Assembly (NCBI GenBank): GCA_002702655.1
Contig: PABB01000069.1
Span: forward strand, 1 to 64,000
Reading direction: 5' to 3'
Source: Planctomycetaceae bacterium
Lineage (GTDB): Bacteria; Planctomycetota; Planctomycetia; Pirellulales; Lacipirellulaceae
DNA length: 64,000 bases
In this document: piece after piece, positions 50,284 through 59,835 of the stretch
How the letters are laid out: every line of letters starts with the position of its first letter
Numbering within the stretch: the stretch's first letter is position 1
The notes under the pieces: generated by a model
The model's input: the letters and a program-made list of their open reading frames with translations, nothing else
Told to the model about the DNA's origin: nothing
Database searches by the model: none
Translations under genes and position numbers: made by a program

Positions 50284-52992
50284 ATGAATCCCGCTCACGA
50301 ATCCAACGCCGACTCCACGGAACTGCTGTCGCTGGCCGAGCGGTGGCTGGAGGGCGTCATTTCTGCGGACGAGAAGCAGCGGCTGGAGCAACTGCTGCTG
50401 AGCGATCGCCGACGCCGCGACCAGTTCGTTCAACACGTCCAATTGTCCGCGGGACTGCACTGGATGTTCTCGGCCGCTAATCAGGTGGCCAACGTGATCG
50501 ATCCCGAGCCGGAGGGCGAGTCGCGGCCGGCGGCCATCATTGCGCAGCGACGGCTGGGGCTCAGCAACGACGAGAATTTTATCCGCGGCTACCAGCGATG
50601 CGCCGCCCGCGAGCCGCACCTGCAGGCGTGGCTGCAGATTTACCCTAGAATTCGCGCGGCGACCTGTCTTGCCCGCGGCGGGGCGGCGGGCGACGAGCAG
50701 ATTCTCGGACGGATTGTCGAGGCGTTCCTCGTCGACTACGCCCCCGGGCTCACGACGAACGAACTTTGGCGACTCGCATCCCGCAGCGTGCTAGAGGTGC
50801 TCGGCAGCGTTCCGTCGCAACTTCTTCCGCAACAGGTGCTGCGGGCGCTCTGCAGCGCGACGTTTGCCGCAGCGGAGCCCGCGGGCCAACTCGATACGAT
50901 TGCCGTTTGTGAGCTGTTGGACGAGCACGTTCCGCACAAATTCTCGCCCGATGCCTTGCGACTGCTGTACCTGCGATATCTGCACGGCCTGGCGCCCGCC
51001 AAGGTCGCCCTGCATTTGCGCCGCCCCGCGTCCTCGGTTCGCCTGCAACTGGCTGCGCTGCGGTTGGACTTGGTGCAACGTTGCCTGAACAAAGATGCCG
51101 ATGACCAGCAGGCAAGCGACGCCGATCAATTGGCCTGGCGTTCGTGGAACTCGCTGCTCGACGGCGAGCCTCTTTCACGCGAGGCAACGTCGGAGGTCCA
51201 CGAGTGGATCGCGAGCAGCCCCGACAACGCCACACGCGCGATCTTGGCTGCGATCATTCACGACTATCTCGGCCGGCAGTTGCTGGCCGTTCGCTTGCTG
51301 CACGAATTGGGCGTTCGCAACGACCAATCGTATGTGCAGGCGGTGGAGCAATCGCTGCGGGACATCGAACTGCTGGCCACGCCGCTGGGTCCGCCGGCGC
51401 CGTCCGCTCGCACGGTCTCGTCAGGACCGGTCAAACTGGCCGCGGCCCTGGGCCTCGCGGCAGGATTGCTGCTGTCGGTCGGACTGGGTCTGTGGGGCGG
51501 CAAGTCCCCGACGCCCCCCGGCCAGCCGGCAACGAACCCGCCGTCGGTGGCCCAAAACGACCCTCCCGCGCCGAAACCGCGTCCGTCCGAGCCGCCGTTG
51601 CCGCCCGTCGTCGCGGTGGTGTCCGAATCGCTCGGCTTAGCGCCTCGAGACTCCGACCGCATCGGCATCGGCACGCTGCTGCGACAGGGCGACGCGATTG
51701 CGTTTGATCACGGCATCGCGCAGATTTCGACGACCACCGGCAGCACGCTCGTGCTCGAAGGGCCGATTCAAGCCACGGCCGAATCCTCGTCGCTGATCGC
51801 GCTGGGGCGCGGCAAACTGACCGGGCTGAATGCCAGCCGGGGCGAGTCGCTTGTCATCCAAACGCCACATTCCCGCGTGACGGACTTGGGGACCGAGTTC
51901 GGCGTTCGCGTGACGGACAATCAGGTCGTGTCCGTTTCGGTCTACGAAGGGGAAGTCGAACTGGCAAATCAGGGTGCAGAGGACGAGCAAGCGTCGCCGC
52001 TGGCGGTGCAACTGACCGCCGGGTGGGAAGCACAACTCGACCGCAACGCCGCGCTGGCGCCGCGAGCCGTTCCGTTGACCCACCAGCGCGAGTTTGTCCG
52101 CGTCGACGAAGTGCAGCTGCGCAAGGAGGCCCGAGCGGGCGTCGACGCAGCACTGGCCGCCGTCGATTTCTACGAGCTGCTGCGCGTTGACGATCTGATC
52201 GCCTACCAGGGCTTTGACGTCGACTCGCAAGGCACGAGCTACACCATCGGCTTTCGCGATCCGCCGATTCGACGTTCGGGCCGCCTGTCGTTTGGTCCGA
52301 ACGTGGGGGATATCGCTCCCCTGCGCGGGCGTTCCGGCTCGCTGGAAGCCTCTGACGGCGTCAGTTTCTTTCTCGACCTCGACACCAGCGAGCGGTCATT
52401 TCTGGCCAAGGCCAATCTGGTCGACGACGACGGCCTGGTCGGCCAACGCCCGGGCGAGTTGTGGCTTGCATGGCGCACGCAGATAGTGGGCGCCGAAGGC
52501 GCTGATTTCGATTGGGCCGGCTTGTCGCTCATGTTCGGCAACGATCGCACGACCGATGAGCCGCTGTTTGTGGGCGTCCCCGCGGGGATGAACGCCTTCG
52601 GCTTGCATGTCCTCCCGTCGCTGGTGGACGACCCCATGCGGCAGGCGCCTCTTGACCAGGATCCGCAGCTCGATGGCGTCCAGGCGGTCGTGCCCGACAA
52701 TCGCGCGCATCTGTGGGTCATGCGGTTGCGCATGGACGGCGACCAGGCCGACGCCGCTGTGTGGTGCGACGTGCCCCCGGACCTGATTGCCGACACAAGC
52801 CCGCAACTGCTCAAGCCGACGGAAGGCCTGCGATTCGATCGCCTCCGTCTGGAAGCCCGGCCCACTGGCGGCGTTGGGGCCTGGCTCTTTGACGACATCA
52901 CGCTGGCCGCAAGTCTGCAAGGCATCGCCGACGTGCTGCACCGCGCCGACTCGCGCAGCAACGACCCGCAAGCGTCGGTAACCGGGCCTTAA
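50284..52992 (+). CDS. Chimeric anti-sigma/FecR protein with internal sigma-region-4-like HTH and LamG-like sensor domain
   Basis: The 902-residue protein has, in order: an anti-sigma-like helical module (residues ~10-65, LLSLAERWLEGVISADEKQR); a stretch at ~93-215; a segment at ~222-268 (LRLLYLRYLHGLAPAKVALH, then RRPASSVRLQLAALRLDLVQ) that aligns with region 4 of the adjacent sigma factor (AVELRYQSGMTVDTMAKKLG, TPRTVHRTMSRIRRLLHTC); a second anti-sigma-like module (~284-330); a transmembrane helix (~384-404); a FecR domain (~440-600, VTDLGTEFGVRVT); and a concanavalin/LamG-like C-terminal domain (~630-890). That last domain resembles the sandwich of the divergently encoded PEP-CTERM protein (LFVG...; W/HLxxLRxD; FDxLRLE). 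I infer a membrane sensor that binds the ECF factor inside and a glycan or protein ligand outside. Confidence 0.8.
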   Translation: MNPAHESNADSTELLSLAERWLEGVISADEKQRLEQLLLSDRRRRDQFVQHVQLSAGLHWMFSAANQVANVIDPEPEGESRPAAIIAQRRLGLSNDENFIRGYQRCAAREPHLQAWLQIYPRIRAATCLARGGAAGDEQILGRIVEAFLVDYAPGLTTNELWRLASRSVLEVLGSVPSQLLPQQVLRALCSATFAAAEPAGQLDTIAVCELLDEHVPHKFSPDALRLLYLRYLHGLAPAKVALHLRRPASSVRLQLAALRLDLVQRCLNKDADDQQASDADQLAWRSWNSLLDGEPLSREATSEVHEWIASSPDNATRAILAAIIHDYLGRQLLAVRLLHELGVRNDQSYVQAVEQSLRDIELLATPLGPPAPSARTVSSGPVKLAAALGLAAGLLLSVGLGLWGGKSPTPPGQPATNPPSVAQNDPPAPKPRPSEPPLPPVVAVVSESLGLAPRDSDRIGIGTLLRQGDAIAFDHGIAQISTTTGSTLVLEGPIQATAESSSLIALGRGKLTGLNASRGESLVIQTPHSRVTDLGTEFGVRVTDNQVVSVSVYEGEVELANQGAEDEQASPLAVQLTAGWEAQLDRNAALAPRAVPLTHQREFVRVDEVQLRKEARAGVDAALAAVDFYELLRVDDLIAYQGFDVDSQGTSYTIGFRDPPIRRSGRLSFGPNVGDIAPLRGRSGSLEASDGVSFFLDLDTSERSFLAKANLVDDDGLVGQRPGELWLAWRTQIVGAEGADFDWAGLSLMFGNDRTTDEPLFVGVPAGMNAFGLHVLPSLVDDPMRQAPLDQDPQLDGVQAVVPDNRAHLWVMRLRMDGDQADAAVWCDVPPDLIADTSPQLLKPTEGLRFDRLRLEARPTGGVGAWLFDDITLAASLQGIADVLHRADSRSNDPQASVTGP

Positions 52993-53020
52993 AAGCCCAG
53001 ATTTCCGACGCCGCGCTTGC

Positions 53021-55321
53021 TCACTGGCGCTCGACGCCCCAGGACTTGTTGGGCTCGGGCCCCAGGACAAATTCCAACGTGCCGCCGTTGGCAATCTGCT
53101 CGTGCGGCAGCATCGCGCTACTGTACGGCCGGCCGTTCACCCTGAGCGATTGCACGTAGACGTTCTCTTCCGACAGGTTCTCGGCCGTGACCGTCAGCTC
53201 GCTCCCATTGGAAAGTCGCAAAGTGGCCCGCTCGACCGCGGGGCTGCCGATGACGTAGTAGTCGTCGCCAGGGCAAACCGGGTAGAAGCCCAGCGCCGTG
53301 AACAGATACCAGGCCGACATCTGCCCGCAGTCGTCGTTACCGGTCAGCGAATGCGGCTGATTGCCGTACTGCGTTCTGAGGATCCGTCGCAACTTTTCTT
53401 GCGCCTTCCACGGCTGCCCGGCGTAGCAGTAGAGGTAGATGATGTGATGGCTCGGCTCGTTGCCATGCCAGTACTCGCCGATGCGGCCCTGCACGTCGTC
53501 CATGCCTTCGCTGTCGTTCTCGCCAAACGAGAACAGGGCGTCCAGCTTCTCGCAGAAGTTCTCCTCCCCGCCCATCAACTCAATCAATCCCGGCACGTCC
53601 TGCGGCACGTACCAGGTGTACTGCCAACTGGTCCCTTCGGTGAAATCACCCTTGAAGACGTACTCGTGGGCGTTAAACGGCGTGCGCCAATTGCCCTGAG
53701 AGTCTTTCCCGCGCATCAGCCCCACCGACGGATCGAACAGATTCTTGTAGTTGTCGGCCCGTTGCATGAAATACGCGTAGTCGTCCTCCTTGCCCAGCGC
53801 CTTGGCCAACTGCGCGATGCAATAATCGTCGTAGGCGTACTCCAGCGTTTTGGAGACCGATTCGTTTTCCTCGTCAAAGGGGACCCAGCCCAGCTTGTCG
53901 TACGCCGCCACGCCGTCGTAGTCGGGATTCATGGCGGTTTTTCTTACAGCGTCGTAGGCGCGCTCGACGTCAAAACCACGCACGCCCTTCAGGTAGCCGT
54001 CCACAATCACCGGCACCGCGTGGTAGCCGATCATGCACCACGTTTCATTGCCCTGCAGCGACCACATGGGCAGCAGGGCGTCGACGCTTTGGTCAAAGTG
54101 GGCCAGCATCGACTGAATCATGTCGGCGTCCCGCTCGGCCTGGATCAACGCAAACAGCGGGTGCGTCGCGCGGTACGTGTCCCACAGCGAGAACACGGCG
54201 TAATTCTGAAAGTCATCCGCCTGATGGATGTTCGAGTCGAGCCCCCGATACTCGCCCGTCACATCCTGATACAGATTGGGCGCCTGGAAGCAGTGGTACA
54301 TCGCCGTGTAGAAGGTCTCTTTCTCCAACTGTGCGCCATCGATCTCAATTCGGCTGAGCTCCTCGTCCCACTTCGCCCGCGTGGCCTCGCGCATCGCGTC
54401 GAAATCCCAGCCCGGCGCTTCGGCGTCCAGGTTCTTCAGCGCGTTGGCCGCGCTCACAGCCGAAACGGCCACCTTGACCGTGATTGTCTCGTCCGCCTTG
54501 GTCTGGTACTCGGCCAGGAATTGCAGGTTCGTGCCAGCGGCCTCGTTGCGGCTGCGAAAGCGGTAGTTCTGGTAGCTGTCGTAGCGCACCTCGTTGCCGT
54601 CGCTCATGATGCGATGGCTGTCGAAGGGGCGCGAGTACCGCGCGGCGAAGTACAGGTAGCGTTCCTTGCCCCAGCCGTTGATCAGGTGAAAGCCGGTCAC
54701 GGTGGCCGGATCCTCGACGCGCACGTGCGACCAGATCAGCTGGAAGCGATTGCCCCGCAGATGGTGCGCCAGGTCGGTCATGATGCTCGCCTGCTCGCTC
54801 GCGGGGAACGTGAACCGCATCATGCCGGCCCGCTCGCCGGCGGTCAGCTCCACGTTGACGCCGCTGTCGAGCAGCTTCACCTGGTAGTACGCCGCGGAGG
54901 CCGACTCCTCGTCGTGCGAGAACCGCGACCGGTAGCCGGTGTCGGGATCGTCTTTCTCGCCAGCGACCAGCTTCGGCTCGCCGATCTGGGGCATGAACAA
55001 AAAGTCGCCCAGGTCCGGAATCCCCGTTCCCGACAGGTGGGTCAGCGAGAACCCCATGACCGACGGGTCGGAGTACTCGTATCCCGAAGCCGTTTCCCAC
55101 AGATCGCGTTCGGTGTCGGGACTCAGTTGCACCATCCCAAACGGCGCGGCCGGGCCCGGGTAGGTGTTGCCTTCGCCGTGCGTGCCGACCAGCGGCCGGA
55201 TGAAATCCGACAGACGCTCGCCCGCGGCCAGTTCGGCGGACGAGGCGGCAAGGCTCGCTGCCGCCAGGAGACACAGGACCGTCATGTTCCAGAACGTTGC
55301 GTGCCAAGATCGAAGCGTCAT
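53021..55321 (-). CDS. Secreted GH92 alpha-1,2-mannosidase-like enzyme
   Basis: The 766-residue protein starts at the ATG at 55321 (an ATG at 55285 is also possible) and has a signal peptide (MTVLCLLAAASLAASSAELA). GH92 markers are clear: IRPLVGTHGEGNTYPGPAAP, FSLTHLSGTGIPDLGDF, LWDTYRATHPLF, and near the end GNDDCGQMSAWYLFTALGF followed by YPVCPG. GH92 enzymes are calcium-dependent exo-alpha-mannosidases that release mannose from glycans. The enzyme and the neighbouring amino-sugar genes suggest use of N-glycan or peptidoglycan-like material. It is last in a run of leftward genes but 503 bp from the one before. Confidence 0.92.
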   Translation of the reverse strand: MTLRSWHATFWNMTVLCLLAAASLAASSAELAAGERLSDFIRPLVGTHGEGNTYPGPAAPFGMVQLSPDTERDLWETASGYEYSDPSVMGFSLTHLSGTGIPDLGDFLFMPQIGEPKLVAGEKDDPDTGYRSRFSHDEESASAAYYQVKLLDSGVNVELTAGERAGMMRFTFPASEQASIMTDLAHHLRGNRFQLIWSHVRVEDPATVTGFHLINGWGKERYLYFAARYSRPFDSHRIMSDGNEVRYDSYQNYRFRSRNEAAGTNLQFLAEYQTKADETITVKVAVSAVSAANALKNLDAEAPGWDFDAMREATRAKWDEELSRIEIDGAQLEKETFYTAMYHCFQAPNLYQDVTGEYRGLDSNIHQADDFQNYAVFSLWDTYRATHPLFALIQAERDADMIQSMLAHFDQSVDALLPMWSLQGNETWCMIGYHAVPVIVDGYLKGVRGFDVERAYDAVRKTAMNPDYDGVAAYDKLGWVPFDEENESVSKTLEYAYDDYCIAQLAKALGKEDDYAYFMQRADNYKNLFDPSVGLMRGKDSQGNWRTPFNAHEYVFKGDFTEGTSWQYTWYVPQDVPGLIELMGGEENFCEKLDALFSFGENDSEGMDDVQGRIGEYWHGNEPSHHIIYLYCYAGQPWKAQEKLRRILRTQYGNQPHSLTGNDDCGQMSAWYLFTALGFYPVCPGDDYYVIGSPAVERATLRLSNGSELTVTAENLSEENVYVQSLRVNGRPYSSAMLPHEQIANGGTLEFVLGPEPNKSWGVERQ

Positions 55322-55824
55322 GACTTTCTCGTTGCTGCCTGTCGTGATTCCCTGCCGAGCGTGATTCCGCCGGTGACCGCCTGCAGAGCTCGGCGAATTG
55401 CCGATGCCTGCCGCCATTGTGCCCGGGGAGGTCCGCGAAGCCTAGCGGCCAGAGGTGAACGATCTCCCGGCTGCCGCGGCGCGTGTGTCGAATCGGCGCG
55501 CAGACGGCCAACAGGATCATCGAAACGTGCTGCAACCGCACAGCAGATCCCCCGACGCCACCGCCGCTCGGTCGCACTGGCAGTTTCACATCGTCGCCCT
55601 GTGCGACGAATTGATGAAAGCCGCCTTCGCCCGCGGCGCGTCGAACGCGACTGCGATCGGACTGCTTGCACGGGCGCCCGAGACGGATGCCCTGTGACAT
55701 TGCCCGACGTCTGCCGTGACGCGACCTGCATGCGGCGTGGCCGATTGACCCCAGGTCCGCGGGGCGTCTGCTCCGCGGACCGCGGCGATGTGAGCCGGGG
55801 GCCAAGTCGCTGCGCAACGCTCGC
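55322..55824. other. 503-bp gap without a supported gene
   Basis: No family-like frame is seen on either strand; the short frame at 55455-55697 has no start context or conserved character. The direct repeat CGTGATTCC (twice near 55345-55365) is the only pattern I see. The gap should hold the promoter of the GH92 gene. Confidence 0.4.
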
Positions 55825-56658
55825 CTACCGGACCGTCGAATGGTCCACTGGCGTCGGCTCGGCAGTCCGGGGCGGGGCCGGAGACGCGGCCGCGTCGTTG
55901 CGTCGCATCACGCCGTCGCCGCCCGTCAGCAGCGACGCCGCCGGTTGGTCGAGATAGACGGTCGCCTGCTCGTGCGTCTGCAAGATCGACGCCGGCACCT
56001 CGGGCGAGACCGGCCCCTGAAGCGCCGCGGCCACGGCGCGAGCTTTTCGCTCGTCGGGGACCGTGCAGATGATCGCGCGGCTTGTCATGATCTGGCGGAT
56101 GCTCATCGACAGCGCCTGCCGCGGCACTTGCTCCAGCGACGCGAACCAGCCCTCGTCGTACTGCTGCCGGCGGCAATCCTCGTCGAGCTGCACCACGTGA
56201 TACGGCGCTTCGACGTGAAAGTCCGCGGGCGGATCGTTGAACGCCAAATGGCCGTTCTCGCCGATGCCCACAAAGGCCACGTCGACCGGGTGCTGCCTGA
56301 TGATCGCGCCCACGCGCTCGCATTCCGCCGCCGCGTCGCCCTCGCCGTTCAGCGGATAGAAAGCCGCCGGCGGCACGGGCAGCCGACGAACAAAACGCTC
56401 CCACAGATAAAGCCGGAACGACGCCGGGTGCGAAATCGGCAATCCGCAGTACTCGTCGAGGTGGAATATACTGACGCGATTCCAGTTGAGATCAGCCTGC
56501 AGAGCGAGTTGCTCGCACAAATCGAACTGCGACGCCCCCGTGGCCACGACAATATTCGCCTGCCCGCGCGCGGCAATCGCTTGCCGAATCCGTTCGGCGC
56601 CGTCCGCAGCGGCGGCGCTGCTGGCTTGAAGCTTGTCGTCGTAGACAGAGACGTGCAT
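55825..56658 (-). CDS. nagB: Glucosamine-6-phosphate deaminase
   Basis: The 277-residue protein matches NagB: VVATGASQFDLCEQLA (sugar-phosphate loop), FHLDEYCGLPISHPASFR (catalytic Asp and Glu region), and GIGENGHLAFNDPPADF with the active-site His. It converts glucosamine-6-phosphate to fructose-6-phosphate and ammonia. The C-terminal ~30 residues form a Pro/Ala-rich tail absent from typical NagB. A partial nagA lies ~6.5 kb away on the other strand. It starts 111 bp after the phosphatase/TPR gene in the same direction. Confidence 0.88.
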   Translation of the reverse strand: MHVSVYDDKLQASSAAAADGAERIRQAIAARGQANIVVATGASQFDLCEQLALQADLNWNRVSIFHLDEYCGLPISHPASFRLYLWERFVRRLPVPPAAFYPLNGEGDAAAECERVGAIIRQHPVDVAFVGIGENGHLAFNDPPADFHVEAPYHVVQLDEDCRRQQYDEGWFASLEQVPRQALSMSIRQIMTSRAIICTVPDERKARAVAAALQGPVSPEVPASILQTHEQATVYLDQPAASLLTGGDGVMRRNDAAASPAPPRTAEPTPVDHSTVR

Positions 56659-56768
56659 GTTCTAATTCCGATCTCTCGAGTCAGCTCGACCGGGGCGGTC
56701 GCCCCGAGAGCTTTCATGGTCGTTTTTTCGCTGTCGCCGCAATGGCTGATTGACTCTTTCTGTGATGC

Positions 56769-58760
56769 TCAGCAACTCGGCGCGCTGGCCTTGCCCGTGA
56801 TGTCTTGTCTTCCATTGTGCTCTGCAGCATCGCTTGCGCCCAATCGCGCTAGCGACCGCCGCAGTTCCGGCTGCTCCGGATCAATCCGCAGCGACGCCTG
56901 CCAGGCGAGCCGCGCTTCGGCGCGGCGCCCCAGCCCCAGCAGCGCGTGACCCAGGGTGTGGTGAGCCGCCGGCAACTGGGTATCCAACTCGATCGCCCGC
57001 AGCGCCAGATCCGCCGCCCCGCGGGCATCATCGTTCAGCAACGCCACGCGCGACAAGCCGGCGTAGGCCATGGCATTGTCGGCATCGAGTTTCAGGACCT
57101 GATCAAACAACTCGGCCGCCGCATCCAGCGACCGCAGCGTCATCAGGCATTGCGCTTTGAGCACCAATGTTGGAACGGATTCGGCAACGGGGCCGGTCAG
57201 CGCGTTGATCAGCGCGATTGCCGCGTCGGGCTCGCCGACGCGCAGCTTGAGTTGCGCCAGCTTGAACAGCAGCACGGGATCGTCCGGCGCTTCGTCGCGC
57301 AGTTGCATTAGCAGCGACTGGCACTGCTCGTGACGCCCTTGGCGTCCGAGGCAATCGGCCAGTTCGGCCCGCGCGCTGCGACGCATCGCGGCAGACTGGG
57401 ACTGGTCCTCCGCGAGTTCGGCCCACAACGCCATCGCGCCGTCGACTTCGCCGCCGTCCATCATCGCCAGGGCCAGATTCGTTTTCAGTTGCACGCGGGT
57501 TTCGTTGACTTGGTCCTTAATCTCGCCCGACGGGGCGTCGAGGTAACCCAGATCGGCCAGCACCTGCAGCATCTCGGGCGACGAGTCGAGCACCGCGTCG
57601 GGCGACGGCGGGCGGATGCCGCTCTCCCCGGGCACGTCGTCCCAACTGTCGACGTAGTCCGGCTCGCCGGCGGGCTCCAGCGCCTCCAACCACGGGCGGC
57701 CGTCCATGTCTTTGCCCACCGGCAACCCCAGCAGCGTCAGGATCGTGGGCGTCACGTCCAGCAGACTGGCGCCGCGCAGCGTTTCGCCCGGGCGAATGCC
57801 GGGACCGCTGGCGCACACCATGCCTTGCTCGCGATGCCAGGCGGTCGGGTTCTGAAAGCCGTCCGTGCCGGTGCGCATGTCGCCGCTATGGAAACCGTGG
57901 TCGCTGACAATGATCACCGTGGCGTCGTCGCCCGCCAGCTCGAGCATCGCCTGCAGCATCATGTCGTGGAACCGATAGCAGCCGCGCACTACGTCGCCAA
58001 ACATGGCGGCGTCCGCGGCCGACACCCCCGGCATCGCCGGCGGGTGGTATTGCATAAAATGGTGCCCGATCTGGTCAATCATGTCGTAATAGACTGCCGT
58101 GAAATCCCACGACTCCTGCGACATCGTCGCGCAAGCTACGGCGTGAGCGCTCGCCGCGCGGGCCAACAACGACGCCAATTGACCGATGCGGGCATCGCCG
58201 CTGACGTCTTGCTTCGCAGCCAGCGGCACGAACGGCAACAGCGCCTCGGCGTCGATGTCGCGGGGATTGACCCGCAGGTTTTCCAGCACGGGCCGCAATC
58301 GCTCGGGCCAGCACGCATCGGCGGGGATTCGATCGGGCCCGCCGCAAAGCGACTCCGGGTGCAGAAAGTAATCGGTCGCCACCGTCCCGCGGATCGGCTC
58401 GGCGGGATGGCTCGCCAGCCAGCCGACGACATTCGACTCCAGCGAGCTTTGCGACAGGATGTTCCAAATCGCCTTGGTTGTGCGCGACGTGCTTGTGATC
58501 GGCCGCACTCCGCTGCCATCGGGCGCCGGTTCGACAAAGCCGTGAATGCCGTGCTTGTACGGGCGTTTGCCCGTGGCGATGGAGGTCCACAGCATGGGCG
58601 AAAGCACGGGGTGGATTGTCGCCAGGTTGCCGCTGGCGCCCCGCTCGATCAGCCCGGCCAGCGCAGGCATTTCGCCCGCCTGCAGCATGGGCCGCAGGAG
58701 GGTCCAATCGGCGGCGTCCCACCCAATCAGCAGAACTCTGTTGGCCAGTCGTTCGCTCAA
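56769..58760 (-). CDS. Alkaline-phosphatase-superfamily protein with C-terminal TPR repeats (active-site residues intact)
   Basis: The 663-residue protein has an N-terminal type I phosphodiesterase/nucleotide pyrophosphatase-like domain: GWDAADWT (metal Asp15), LWTSIATG (nucleophile Thr59), YYDMIDQIGHHF (Asp229/His233), VSDHGF (Asp287-His288) and AWHREQG (His309). All expected metal ligands are present. Residues ~425-640 are TPR repeats (ADCLGRQGRHEQCQSLL, AHHTLGHALLGLGRRAEARL). No signal peptide, so probably cytoplasmic. It is the last gene of the trio with the PEP-CTERM dockerin gene (12 bp gap) and a degenerate paralogue. Substrate unknown. Confidence 0.82.
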   Translation of the reverse strand: MSERLANRVLLIGWDAADWTLLRPMLQAGEMPALAGLIERGASGNLATIHPVLSPMLWTSIATGKRPYKHGIHGFVEPAPDGSGVRPITSTSRTTKAIWNILSQSSLESNVVGWLASHPAEPIRGTVATDYFLHPESLCGGPDRIPADACWPERLRPVLENLRVNPRDIDAEALLPFVPLAAKQDVSGDARIGQLASLLARAASAHAVACATMSQESWDFTAVYYDMIDQIGHHFMQYHPPAMPGVSAADAAMFGDVVRGCYRFHDMMLQAMLELAGDDATVIIVSDHGFHSGDMRTGTDGFQNPTAWHREQGMVCASGPGIRPGETLRGASLLDVTPTILTLLGLPVGKDMDGRPWLEALEPAGEPDYVDSWDDVPGESGIRPPSPDAVLDSSPEMLQVLADLGYLDAPSGEIKDQVNETRVQLKTNLALAMMDGGEVDGAMALWAELAEDQSQSAAMRRSARAELADCLGRQGRHEQCQSLLMQLRDEAPDDPVLLFKLAQLKLRVGEPDAAIALINALTGPVAESVPTLVLKAQCLMTLRSLDAAAELFDQVLKLDADNAMAYAGLSRVALLNDDARGAADLALRAIELDTQLPAAHHTLGHALLGLGRRAEARLAWQASLRIDPEQPELRRSLARLGASDAAEHNGRQDITGKASAPSC

Positions 58761-58772
58761 TGCCAGCCTCGC

Positions 58773-59747
58773 CTACCGCACGGTTTGAGGTTCGACGCGC
58801 CCATTGCGCTGCGCTCGCCAGGCCGCACATCCGCCCACCAGCGACGCGATGACCAACGCAATCGACGACGGCTCCGGCACGGCTCCAACCAACGCCGCGA
58901 CCGCGGGGTTCGTCCCGTACTGGGTTTGCCACACGGCCAGATCGGCCCCGTCAACAACTCCGCTGTTGTCGGCATCGCCCATCGAGTTGTCGACCTGCCC
59001 GGTCAGGTTGAACCCGCGCTGCCAGATCATCAAGTCCGACCCGTCCACCAGCGTGCTGCCGTCGAAGTCAGCGTTGTCAGCCGCCGCCCCGCCGAACAGC
59101 CCGTACACTTCGTCGTAGTACAGCTTGCCGATGCCGTCGTTGAATTCCGTGTTACTGATCCGCATCTTGATGAACGCATTGTTAGCCATGTCATTGGCCA
59201 GCGTGGCGCCTGTCTGGATAAACGGAATATCCGTGAACATGACCGAGTAGGTTGCGTACTCGTCGGTCAAAGTGATCGGGTCGGCGTAAACCGTCAGGCT
59301 CTCATCTTCGCCGATGCCCGGCACGATAAACCCGAACCCCACCGACACTTCCATCGGCCCCGTGTAGGGCAGCGATTCGTCCGACAAGAACTTCATGTCG
59401 AGTTGCAGGCCGGAGTAGGCAGAAAAGTCTTTGCGAAACCCCAGGTTGCGGTCCGACACGTCGACGATGCCCCAGTTGCCGGGCAGATCGTAGGGCAGGC
59501 CGAAGTCGCCGACGTGGAATCGCGCCTGGTCGCCCGCCGATGCATCGGACGTGGGCCCGCGGTCGGTGGTGATGGCGCCAAAGCCTCCCCAACCCGGCGA
59601 CGACGAGCTGCCGCCGATTTCGCGGTGCTGGTCGTCCGTTTCAAAATCGTAGATCAACTCGGGATCCATGGCCGAACAGGTCGCTGCGTAGGCGCCCAAG
59701 GCCAGAATCGCCGTGACAATTGCGGCGAGCGCGCGTGGGGTTTTCAT
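58773..59747 (-). CDS. PEP-CTERM protein with dockerin-like calcium loops
   Basis: The 324-residue protein starts at the ATG at 59747, with AAGGA 8 bases upstream. Signal peptide LAAIVTAILALGAYAATCSA; a beta-sandwich domain (residues ~30-215, ELIYDFETDDQHREIGG, GFGFIVPGIGEDES); two dockerin-like loops (DFDGSTLVDGSDLMIWQ and DADNSGVVDGADLAVWQ); and a sorting tail VPEPSSIALVIASLVGGCAA then RAQR. It should be exported and anchored or released by exosortase. It sits between two phosphatase/TPR paralogues, 12 bp before one and 88 bp after the other. Confidence 0.85.
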   Translation of the reverse strand: MKTPRALAAIVTAILALGAYAATCSAMDPELIYDFETDDQHREIGGSSSSPGWGGFGAITTDRGPTSDASAGDQARFHVGDFGLPYDLPGNWGIVDVSDRNLGFRKDFSAYSGLQLDMKFLSDESLPYTGPMEVSVGFGFIVPGIGEDESLTVYADPITLTDEYATYSVMFTDIPFIQTGATLANDMANNAFIKMRISNTEFNDGIGKLYYDEVYGLFGGAAADNADFDGSTLVDGSDLMIWQRGFNLTGQVDNSMGDADNSGVVDGADLAVWQTQYGTNPAVAALVGAVPEPSSIALVIASLVGGCAAWRAQRNGRVEPQTVR

Positions 59748-59835
59748 GCTGAGATTCCTTCTGCGACGTAAGGTCGTAAGTTGTCTTGATGTCGTGGGGG
59801 ACGCGCTCGCCTCGCGGCGAGCGCAAAAGCCTCGG

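Noticed and set aside
55455-55697. 80-codon plus-strand frame in the 503-bp gap
   Set aside because: No ribosome-binding site, no conserved character and a composition like other non-coding stretches here.
53102-55957. Long open frame (about 951 codons) antisense to the GH92 gene
   Set aside because: GH92 motifs on the minus strand are unambiguous; the plus-strand product has no recognisable feature.
57330-59771. Long open frame (about 813 codons) antisense to the phosphatase/TPR and PEP-CTERM genes
   Set aside because: The minus-strand genes carry clear catalytic, TPR and sorting motifs; the opposite frame is Arg/His/Gln-rich without domains.
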